From an uncultured Prochlorococcus sp. (GTDB taxonomy: Bacteria > Cyanobacteriota > Cyanobacteriia > PCC-6307 > Cyanobiaceae): a DNA stretch of 64,000 nt. The position numbers and the translations under genes are program-made. The stretch's first letter is position 1, and the number at the start of each line of letters is the position of its first letter. Below the pieces are notes generated by a model, which did not search any database, was not told where the DNA came from, and saw only the letters and a program-made list of their open reading frames with translations. This document shows positions 20,471-26,928 of the stretch, piece by piece. The stretch spans positions 25,770 through 89,769 of the forward strand of contig CACIYC010000001.1 of the NCBI GenBank assembly GCA_902590775.1, written 5' to 3'.

Positions 20471-20947
20471 ATGCTTAATAAATTAAGTTCCTTCTTCTTG
20501 ACTTTGTTAGTCTTTTTCTTCTCACTTTTACCCGTTAATGCTTCTATTGATTATGGTAAGCAAACTCTAATAGGAGAAGACTTCTCAGAATTAGATTTAA
20601 AAGGCTCAACTTTTTATTTGACTAACTTGCAAGACGCGGATCTTTCAGGAAGTGATTTAGAAGGTGCAAGTTTGTTTGGAGCTAAGTTGTTAAATACAAA
20701 TTTATCAAATGCAAATCTGACAAATGCAACTTTAGATTCTGCAGTTTTCGAGGGTACTAATTTGAGAAATGCTGTTTTAGAAGATGCTTTTGCATTCAAT
20801 GCAAGATTTAAGGATGTAAATATTAAAGGTAGCGACTTTACTAATGTAATAATACGTGGAGAAGATTTAAACTATCTATGTTCAATCGCAGAGGGTGTTA
20901 ACCCTACAACTAAAAGAAATACTCTTGACTCATTAGACTGTAATTGA
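20471..20947 (+). CDS. Secreted pentapeptide-repeat protein
   Basis: A pentapeptide-repeat protein of 158 residues from ATG at 20471 (an in-frame TTG lies 12 bp earlier). A signal peptide (MLNKLSSFFLTLLVFFFSLLPVNA) leads to about 14 A(D/N)LxX units such as LDLKGSTFYLTNLQDADLSGSDLEGA. These form a right-handed quadrilateral beta-helix. Export to the periplasm or thylakoid lumen is likely; the lumenal pentapeptide proteins of cyanobacteria have no settled function. A short cysteine-bearing tail (LCSIAEGVNPTTKRNTLDSLDCN) may form a disulfide. Confidence 0.82.
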   Translation: MLNKLSSFFLTLLVFFFSLLPVNASIDYGKQTLIGEDFSELDLKGSTFYLTNLQDADLSGSDLEGASLFGAKLLNTNLSNANLTNATLDSAVFEGTNLRNAVLEDAFAFNARFKDVNIKGSDFTNVIIRGEDLNYLCSIAEGVNPTTKRNTLDSLDCN

Positions 20948-20970
20948 GATATCTATATAAGAAGAGCGCA

Positions 20971-21354
20971 CTATATTCCTTTTAGATTTTTAATTGATTT
21001 ATTTATTTTTCTAATATGATCATTATTTTTATACCCTAGAGCATTTACATGTGATTTTAAGTCGCATAAGTAAGTATTTTTTTTACTTATACTTTCAAAA
21101 TAGTTTCTAGAGAATTCTTTCAATACAATTTTCAATAGATTAACTTCTCTTTTTACACCTAGTTTCTTACCTATTAATAAAAATCCATTATTTATATATA
21201 AATTGCTATCTAAATCCATTGATACCTCAACTTTTTCATCTGACCTTCTAAAAAATATGCAAACGAAGTTTTCATATTTCGTTTGCATATTTAATCTTAT
21301 TGAATTTAACCTAAAGGAGGTGTAAATCTTTTTCTTGTATTGTTTAGGTGGCAT
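20971..21354 (-). CDS. Hypothetical small protein, 5' part uncertain
   Basis: A 127-residue frame that begins 6 bp after the stop of the ribbon-helix-helix-like gene. I recognise no domain; it is basic and helical in its second half (GVKREVNLLKIVLKEFSRNYFESISKKN). A 15-bp perfect stem followed by seven T on the coding strand (21253-21292) lies in its first third and looks like the terminator of the upstream gene. If so, the true protein may start at the internal ATG at 21219 (82 residues), or be read through. Confidence 0.45.
   Translation of the reverse strand: MPPKQYKKKIYTSFRLNSIRLNMQTKYENFVCIFFRRSDEKVEVSMDLDSNLYINNGFLLIGKKLGVKREVNLLKIVLKEFSRNYFESISKKNTYLCDLKSHVNALGYKNNDHIRKINKSIKNLKGI
21247..21292 (-). 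terminator. Terminator-like 15-bp stem with T-run inside a small ORF
   Basis: AAATATGCAAACGAA (21253-21267) and TTCGTTTGCATATTT (21278-21292) are perfect reverse complements around a 10-nt loop. Read on the minus strand the stem runs straight into a run of seven T, the form of an intrinsic terminator. It lies about 70 nt past the stop of the gene at 21361-21870, which it could end. Confidence 0.6.
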
Positions 21355-21360
21355 TTTAGT

Positions 21361-21870
21361 TTATAAGCTTGTTTTAAGGTTGGATGTTTCATACCTTTCC
21401 CAGACATTGTTTACTTCAGCAAGAGCTATCCTCTTTTTGCAAGCCAAGTCATAACGTTCTATTGCAGCAGAAGGAATAGAGCCTTTGCTTTTCATTGATC
21501 TTAATCCTGTTTCCAGGCATTGAAATGCAACGCTTGATAAGTCTCTACCTTCTGCAGCTGCCCATGCTTTCATCAAGTAATGGAGGCTGGATGGAACAGA
21601 TACTTGAAGCTTTGAGGAGTTTGATGTATTTAGAGATAAATCATCAAGACTATTTTCTTTTTCAATAATTGTATTTTTAATTGTCTTTTTGAGTTCTTTT
21701 ATCTTTTGAGTAATTTCTTCGGAAGCTAATCCGTTTGAAGAAATGCTTTCGATTGCAAAAATAGCTTTTTCATTTTTGTTTAGTGAATCAATAGCCCATA
21801 GTGATGTCTCTTCAGCAATGGAAGTTTTGCTGATCCACTCATCTCTGGACTGACTCCAGTTCCCTTTCAT
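21361..21870 (-). CDS. Ribbon-helix-helix-like protein
   Basis: A 169-residue protein. The first 90 residues are charged and helical (including KIKELKKTIKNTIIEKENSLDD, a possible coiled coil). A later segment reads LQVSVPSSLHYLMKAWAAAEGRDLSSVAFQCLETGLRSM, which has the strand-helix-helix pattern of CopG/Arc-type DNA-binding proteins. The C-terminal region is helical. The DNA-binding call is inference, but a pair of tandem 22-bp-period repeats lies just upstream of its start, where an autoregulatory operator would be expected. Confidence 0.6.
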   Translation of the reverse strand: MKGNWSQSRDEWISKTSIAEETSLWAIDSLNKNEKAIFAIESISSNGLASEEITQKIKELKKTIKNTIIEKENSLDDLSLNTSNSSKLQVSVPSSLHYLMKAWAAAEGRDLSSVAFQCLETGLRSMKSKGSIPSAAIERYDLACKKRIALAEVNNVWERYETSNLKTSL

Positions 21871-22174
21871 ATTTTATCCCGAATAATTTTACTATAGAAC
21901 ACTCTATATAGATTGGCTATAGAATCTATATAGATTGTTTTTAGACATTTTAATCACAATAAAGGACGATGGGCTTTCTTTTGCGCGCTACACTTGCTCA
22001 AAGGCTGCTCGGATCTAATCTTTAAAAAGGAATTAAAGTTCTATCTACAGGGTCTCTACGAACTTTTTCAATCTGAAAATATACTTTCGTTATTCTTTAT
22101 AAGGATTTAAGACATAAAAGAGAAAAAGCTAGTTTAAATGTATGTATTGACTCTTATTCTTTTGATCTTTTACC
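21871..22174. other. Intergenic region, divergent promoters
   Basis: This gap of about 300 bp holds the tandem repeat block near its left end and otherwise an unassigned stretch. Around 21970-22010 it is locally richer in G+C (GCGCGCTACACTTGCTC), which is unusual here and could belong to a small RNA, but I find no convincing secondary structure or terminator to claim one. Confidence 0.35.
21892..21937. promoter_or_regulatory. Tandem repeat, candidate autoregulatory operator
   Basis: The 13-mer TCTATATAGATTG occurs at 21903-21915 and again at 21925-21937, exactly 22 bp apart, about two turns of the helix. Each copy holds the palindrome CTATATAG, and each is preceded by CTATAGAA (21892 and 21917). 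The block lies 22-67 bp upstream of the start codon of the ribbon-helix-helix-like gene, overlapping the expected promoter zone. Confidence 0.55.
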
Positions 22175-22531
22175 GTGACCAAAGATAAAATTAATTTTAG
22201 TGACCTATCCAAGATTGAATTGGATGAGCTTAAAGATTTGTATGTTAGTAGTCGATTGGATTTGATGTCTGAAAATGATCTTAAACTATTTGTAAAAATA
22301 TCACTTGAAGATCAGATTAAAGGGACAGTCGGGAATGAGGAAGAGAGAGAGGCATGGAAGGAAATGGAGGGACACTTTAAAGAAGACTTTGTGGAAAAGA
22401 TTTTTGAAATCCAACAAAAGAGAAAAGATAATTCCGATATGCCAATAGAAAAATCAGAAGTAGAGAAAAGAATGAAATTATTGGAGCAAAGAAAAAAGGA
22501 GAAGGAAAAGGAAGTTGAAGATATGTGGTAA
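22175..22531 (+). CDS. Hypothetical acidic/basic helical protein
   Basis: A 118-residue protein starting at GTG. It is almost entirely charged helix, with EEREAWKEMEGHFKEDFVEKI and a Lys/Glu-rich tail (EKRMKLLEQRKKEKEKEVEDMW) that could be a coiled coil. The start MTKDKINFSDLSKIELDELKDLY is that of a family of small proteins common in Prochlorococcus; no function is known to me. It is divergent from the ribbon-helix-helix-like gene. Confidence 0.6.
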   Translation: MTKDKINFSDLSKIELDELKDLYVSSRLDLMSENDLKLFVKISLEDQIKGTVGNEEEREAWKEMEGHFKEDFVEKIFEIQQKRKDNSDMPIEKSEVEKRMKLLEQRKKEKEKEVEDMW

Positions 22532-22890
22532 TTTTTATTGTTATTAACTTTTAAAATAATTTTTACCTATAAGAAGTAAAAATAATTATTTATTTAGTAT
22601 TTCTTTTTATCACATCTTATATGTTTATTTATTCTTCTTATTAACTAACTATTTATAACTTATTTAATAGTAGGATAGACTTGATATAAATATTGCAACG
22701 CCTAGAGCTTTTAAGATAGTCTAGTTATTTCACTTACATAAGCTTCTTTATAATAGCCATGGAATTCTTTACAAAACAAGCCAATCTAAAAAATAAAAAT
22801 AGATATAGATAATATTCTATATATGTGCTTATTTAATATCAATTGAAAGTATCAATAATCTTAAATTACAATACTCACTCTCCAATAGAA
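22532..22890. other. Gene-poor A+T-rich gap before the tRNA
   Basis: I see no protein-like frame beyond a 17-codon ATG frame starting at 22759, and no clear terminator apart from the tRNA trailer stem at 22876-22899. The stretch is rich in T and A. Confidence 0.45.
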
Positions 22891-22899
22891 CGGAGAGTG
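22876..22899 (-). other. Stem formed by tRNA-Ser 3' strand and its trailer
   Basis: CACTCTCC (22876-22883) and GGAGAGTG (22892-22899) are perfect complements separated by 8 nt. On the transcript strand, the 3' acceptor strand of the tRNA can therefore pair either with its own 5' strand or with the trailer immediately downstream. A terminator is possible but no T-run follows. Confidence 0.5.
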
Positions 22900-22977
22900 G
22901 GGGATTCGAACCCCCGAAGGAGTTGCCCCCTTGCTAGTTTTCAAGACTAGAGCCATAAACCGCTCGACCAACTCTCC
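22891..22977 (-). tRNA. tRNA-Ser (anticodon UGA)
   Basis: An 87-nt class II tRNA. The acceptor stem GGAGAGT/ACTCTCC has the discriminator G, the D-arm begins TGGTCGAGCGG, the anticodon stem CTAGT/ACTAG surrounds loop CTTGAAA with anticodon TGA, a long variable arm follows (GCAAGGGGGCAACTCCTTC), and the T-arm reads GGGGGTTCGAATCCCCC. The long variable arm and identity elements fit serine; it reads UCA codons. CCA is not encoded. Confidence 0.97.
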
Positions 22978-23449
22978 ACTTTCAATTATACATTTTAAAA
23001 AACACAAAACCTGATTGATCTCAGCAATTTTCTCTTCTTGAAAACTTTATGCAAGTTATGGTTCGCCATTTTAAAAAAAGTAAGCTATGGAAAGTTGGGC
23101 AGGATTCTAAAGTTGCAGAACTAGATTCCAAACTATCTTTAGCAATTTCCTCTCAATGGTAATTTATAGCCTTTGATTGATTTTATGTAAGGGCTTTGAG
23201 TCTAGGATCAAAGTTGATACAGAGCTTTAAGCAGTATTTCAAGGCAAACAGCTTAAAAAAAATATGTGCTTGCAAATGTTCGATGCAAGAGACCATCTAG
23301 TATATGCTCTTAGTAGATAATGCTTAAATCACAAAATCTCTTGGATCAAAATAACAAAAGGTTGATTTCCTAGAAATACTGGTTTTGCTGAGGATTTTTT
23401 ATAAAGCCTTTAAGATATAATTTTATAGTAATTTTTAAAATATGAAAAA
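22978..23449. other. Gene-poor gap upstream of the pilus locus
   Basis: About 470 bp between tRNA-Ser and pilD. One 37-codon ATG frame (23049-23162, MQVMVRHFKKSKLWKVGQDS...) could be a small protein but has no recognised relatives or strong ribosome site. A TATAAT at 23416-23421 lies 29 bp before the pilD start and may be its -10 box; no matching -35 box is evident. Confidence 0.35.
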
Positions 23450-24259
23450 TTGCTCGTGGAATTCTTTCTTATAATTATAGGATTATGCTTTGGTAGTTTT
23501 CTAAATGTCTTAATAGTAAGAATACCATTAAAAAAATCAATCTTTTTTCCTTCTAGTCATTGCCCAATTTGCAAAGATAAAATTCTTTGGTATGACAATA
23601 TTCCTCTATTATCATGGATATTACTAAAGGGTAAATGTCGTAATTGTTCTGGAAGAATATCTTTTATTTACCCAACTATTGAAATTTTGTTGGCAATTCT
23701 TTTGCTTATTGATTATTTTTATAATAAAAGACTATATGATTCTAATTATATATTTAATTTTATATCAAGCTTAACTTTTTGTTCCATATTAATAGTTGTA
23801 AGCTTTATAGATATGAAAACATTTAGAATACCAAACTCAGCCAATATATTTGCATTTTTAGCTGGATTAACTTATTGTTTTGTTCTTTCATTAATTTTTA
23901 GTGGAACTATTAATTTTAATTATTTTCTTTTAATTAGATTAGCGGAGGCATTAATCCTATATATTATTTTTGAAATATTTAGATATTTTATTAGGATGTT
24001 AATAGGGAAAAATGCATTTGGAGGTGGAGATTCAAAATTAATATCTGCTTTGACAATTTGGCTTGGCCTAAAAAGCTCTGCTATTACATTGTTAATTTCC
24101 TTTTATCTCGCTGGCATCTTTATTTTTGTAGCTTACTTATTTAAAAATGCTAGTAGAGGAGATAAGATAGCTTTTGGTCCTTTCCTTTCTTCCTCAGCTT
24201 ATTTGCTATGGGTTTTTGGAGCTGACAAAATTATCCCAGTTATATTTCCTTATAGTTAG
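23450..24259 (+). CDS. pilD: Type IV prepilin peptidase
   Basis: A 269-residue membrane aspartic protease and N-methyltransferase that cleaves prepilins after glycine. It starts at TTG. The N-terminal zinc ligands are two CxxC pairs (Cys38/Cys41 and Cys63/Cys66) around LLSWILLKGKCRNC. The two catalytic aspartates are in SFIDMKTFRIP and in AFGGGDSKLISAL (the GxGDxK motif). About eight membrane segments follow the A24 peptidase pattern. It heads the pilus locus and would process the five prepilins downstream. Confidence 0.95.
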   Translation: MLVEFFLIIIGLCFGSFLNVLIVRIPLKKSIFFPSSHCPICKDKILWYDNIPLLSWILLKGKCRNCSGRISFIYPTIEILLAILLLIDYFYNKRLYDSNYIFNFISSLTFCSILIVVSFIDMKTFRIPNSANIFAFLAGLTYCFVLSLIFSGTINFNYFLLIRLAEALILYIIFEIFRYFIRMLIGKNAFGGGDSKLISALTIWLGLKSSAITLLISFYLAGIFIFVAYLFKNASRGDKIAFGPFLSSSAYLLWVFGADKIIPVIFPYS

Positions 24260-24290
24260 TTTATATGTATACTATATATATAGTCTTTAA

Positions 24291-24752
24291 GTGATTATGA
24301 ATTTAATTTTTTTTAAGGCGTTTTTATTCGTTGGATTTTTAGTCTCTAACCTTCCATCTTTTTCAGAGGAAATTAGTAATAAATATGAAGAATGCAATCA
24401 AGATACAGCATATAATGTCAACCCAATAAAAAAGCTTAATTGCTTAGATGCTAGTGATGCATTCCTTAACTCATTCTATTCTGACCATACTCCTCGTTCT
24501 TATCAATATCCTAACGATCGATTCTTTAAGCAAACATCATCAGCAAAATTATTGGGAGAATGGTTAGGATTTTATTCAACTAATAATTCACCAAAATTTG
24601 GTTTTCCAGATCAACGTATGAAGTATGATTCAAATAGTCTATCGGTTGAATTTAGTAGGCAAATATCTAAGATAACTAGAGATCCAATTTATACTGAAGA
24701 TCTTTTTAATGGATTTAATTCAAGCATTTATGAAGAGGAAACTTCTAGATGA
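24291..24752 (+). CDS. Predicted secreted protein of unknown function
   Basis: A 153-residue protein with an N-terminal signal peptide (MIMNLIFFKAFLFVGFLVSNLPSFS) and then a polar body. A cysteine pair (EECNQDTA and KLNCLDA) could form a disulfide. The rest contains FLNSFYSDHTPRSYQYPNDRFFKQ and no family I recognise. It follows pilD by 31 bp, within the pilus locus, and its last 8 bp overlap the end of the pentapeptide/TPR gene on the opposite strand. An accessory role in pilus biogenesis is a guess from position. Confidence 0.6.
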   Translation: MIMNLIFFKAFLFVGFLVSNLPSFSEEISNKYEECNQDTAYNVNPIKKLNCLDASDAFLNSFYSDHTPRSYQYPNDRFFKQTSSAKLLGEWLGFYSTNNSPKFGFPDQRMKYDSNSLSVEFSRQISKITRDPIYTEDLFNGFNSSIYEEETSR

Positions 24753-25524
24753 GTCTAAACAGAAAAAATGCTTGACTTATAGCTTTAGCAATATTTAAGT
24801 TAAACTTTCTTTTGTTTTTAGTTTCTTTGAATATTCTCTCTTTGAAGTCTAATATTTTATCTGCATTCTCTTCTTCCCCAATATCTATATATAATTTTGC
24901 GGCAATTTCTAAATCATACATACTTCTTTTTATATTGCCTAACTCATAATTTATTATAGCTTTTGATAAAATAGCTTTTGGTTGTTTGGGTTCTTTTTTA
25001 ATTGCTATTTTAAATATCTTTATAGCTTCTAAATATTTCTTATTTATGTAATAGGTTGCACCTAAGTTATTAAGCTTATCAATACTTACAGTTTCTTTTG
25101 TTATTCCAACTGCTTCAGATATATTGCTATTATTAAGAGCTTCGTAGTCTATTATTGCTCCAGTCAGATCAGCTCCTCTAAAATCTGTATTATTTATTTT
25201 TGCTTCTTTCATATTTGATGCTCTAAGCGAAGTATTGACTAGTATTGTTTGGTTTAAGTTACTTCCTCGTAGGATCACTTCATCAAGTATGCTGCCACTT
25301 AAGTCACTATGACTTAGATCTGATTGAGATAAGTCTACTCCTCTTAAATCTAAATTAGTCATATTTATATTACTTAAATTGCATTGAATACATTTCTTGT
25401 CTTTTAGCACTTTGTTTATAGTAATATAAGGATCTGCTAATATTTTGTAAGCTAATGTTCCACTAAAATCTGTTAGTAGAGTTATTATTAAGAGGCTCAC
25501 TTTAAGAAAAGTATTCCTGCTCAT
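24745..25524 (-). CDS. Secreted pentapeptide-repeat plus TPR protein
   Basis: A 259-residue protein. A signal peptide precedes a pentapeptide-repeat half (LDLRGVDLSQSDLSHSDLSGSILDEVILRGSN...), which is followed by a helical half with tetratricopeptide pattern (LGATYYINKKYLEAIKIFKIAIKKEPKQPKAILSKAIINYELG). The two CxxC residues in KKCIQCNLS come just before the repeats. Fusion of a beta-helix to a TPR suggests a scaffold role in the periplasm. It points against the pilin genes and sits between pilD and the pilins. Confidence 0.75.
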   Translation of the reverse strand: MSRNTFLKVSLLIITLLTDFSGTLAYKILADPYITINKVLKDKKCIQCNLSNINMTNLDLRGVDLSQSDLSHSDLSGSILDEVILRGSNLNQTILVNTSLRASNMKEAKINNTDFRGADLTGAIIDYEALNNSNISEAVGITKETVSIDKLNNLGATYYINKKYLEAIKIFKIAIKKEPKQPKAILSKAIINYELGNIKRSMYDLEIAAKLYIDIGEEENADKILDFKERIFKETKNKRKFNLNIAKAISQAFFLFRLI

Positions 25525-25613
25525 ATTAATTATTTTTTATTTATAGAGTAATAATGTATAAATATACTCAAAATTTTCTCTGTAGTACTATCAATATATT
25601 ATAAATTTGTCTA

Positions 25614-26222
25614 ATGTTATTTTTTAAGTTGCAAAAAAGAAATCTTGTCCGTGCTTTTGAGAATGATACCGAGGGTTTTACTATGCCTGAATTATTGGTT
25701 GTAATAGTACTTATTGCTTTGCTTGCTTCTTTTTCAGTCCCATCCTTATCTAGATGGATTAATAATGAGAGAAAAAATACTTATATAAATGAACTTAGGG
25801 ATTTTATCCCACTTTTGCTTAGGGAATCGAGGAGGTGGGGAGGCAGTTGTTCAGTAAATATTAATAGATATATACCTTCAGGGGTAGAGGCTTCAGGCTT
25901 AAAGGTTAATTGCATAGGTATAGGTAAGGCGAGTCGAAATAATATTAAAAATGGTCCGAATATATCTAAGTTTATCTTTCAAGAAGCTAGTAGTGATTTT
26001 ACAGTGACTCCTAAAGGCCAAATTTATACTTCAAACAATTCTCCAATAGTTTTTATTGTAGGAATGAGAGACGGGACAGGAAGAAATCAGCCAAAATGTA
26101 TCGTATTTGAATTACCGGTTGGATCATCACGAACAGGACTATATACTCAAGCATCCTCTTTTTCCAGGTCAAGAAGTGGAAGTAGCATAAACCCTAGACT
26201 TAAGACTTCAAGTTGTAAATAA
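25614..26222 (+). CDS. Minor prepilin, GspH-like
   Basis: A 202-residue prepilin. The cleavage site is G21|F22 with TMPE: Glu26 is the +5 residue used in assembly. The hydrophobic helix LLVVIVLIALLASFSV follows. The C-terminal part resembles the GspH/FimT domain (two cysteine pairs, CSVNINRY...VNCIGIG and PKCIVFEL...SSCK). Such minor pilins initiate or prime the fibre. It starts a run of five prepilin-like genes on the plus strand. Confidence 0.85.
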   Translation: MLFFKLQKRNLVRAFENDTEGFTMPELLVVIVLIALLASFSVPSLSRWINNERKNTYINELRDFIPLLLRESRRWGGSCSVNINRYIPSGVEASGLKVNCIGIGKASRNNIKNGPNISKFIFQEASSDFTVTPKGQIYTSNNSPIVFIVGMRDGTGRNQPKCIVFELPVGSSRTGLYTQASSFSRSRSGSSINPRLKTSSCK

Positions 26223-26333
26223 TTTATAATTAAGAATGAACCATCTCTCACTTACTGATGTTTCATTGCTGAGGCTATGAGTATTTAAAAATTCAAAATT
26301 AAGTATTTTTTTCTTTTTTTTCACTCTTTGACC

Positions 26334-26339
26334 TATAAT
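26334..26339 (+). promoter_or_regulatory. Candidate -10 box for the major pilin gene
   Basis: TATAAT lies 20 bp upstream of the pilA start codon, at a suitable distance for a very short leader. No good -35 hexamer is visible at 16-18 bp spacing, so this is only a candidate. A separate promoter here would allow the pilin to be made in excess over the flanking minor pilins. Confidence 0.3.
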
Positions 26340-26359
26340 TTTAAAAAATCTTTAAGTTT

Positions 26360-26911
26360 ATGTCGCTTACAACCTTAAAAGCAAGATTAATTCAGAGACT
26401 TCTTGAAAAGGATGAAGACAAGCAGTCTGGTTTTACACTTGTTGAACTAATTGTTGTTGTTGTTATTATTGGGATTTTATCCTCTATTGCTATTCCTAGT
26501 TTCCAGAATGCTAGTGACAAAGCAAAACAAAAAGAAGCTTCAGCAATTGTTGCTTCTTGGGTTAAAGCTGCCCAAGCTTTTTATACTGAAAATAGTGATT
26601 ATCCAAGGAATGTAAGAGATTTAGGAGGGTATGTAACTATCTCAGGATGTAGAACAACTGGGAAATGGTGCAAAACAGGAACCATGACTGACTATACAAA
26701 TTCAACTCGAACATGGATTTATAGTCCAAGCGGAAACTTTCAGGTTTATATGGGTCGAAGAGGTAATCGCCTTGACATAAGAGCTAGACCTACAGGAACT
26801 TATTCCTCCTCTGGCTATGGAGTGACTGGTTGCTATAATTGGCAGTCAGGTGCAACAAAAGTAATAGATCAAACCAATAAAGGACCTAGTGTTCCTACTA
26901 CTAATTGTTAA
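26360..26911 (+). CDS. pilA: Type IV major pilin, PilA-like
   Basis: A 183-residue prepilin. A 24-residue basic leader ends at G24|F25 and the mature N-terminus reads FTLVELIVVVVIIGILSSIAIPSF with Glu at +5, the canonical pilin helix. The globular part has four cysteines (CRTTGKWCKTG, GCYNWQSG, TTNC), giving one or two disulfide loops. Among the five pilin genes it best fits the major subunit, by leader, length and helix. Role as fibre subunit is inference from sequence and position. Confidence 0.9.
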   Translation: MSLTTLKARLIQRLLEKDEDKQSGFTLVELIVVVVIIGILSSIAIPSFQNASDKAKQKEASAIVASWVKAAQAFYTENSDYPRNVRDLGGYVTISGCRTTGKWCKTGTMTDYTNSTRTWIYSPSGNFQVYMGRRGNRLDIRARPTGTYSSSGYGVTGCYNWQSGATKVIDQTNKGPSVPTTNC

Positions 26912-26928
26912 AATACAAAAAATAAGCT

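Noticed and set aside
23049..23162. 37-codon ORF upstream of pilD
   Set aside because: Protein-like in composition but no supporting signal; left in the gap description only.
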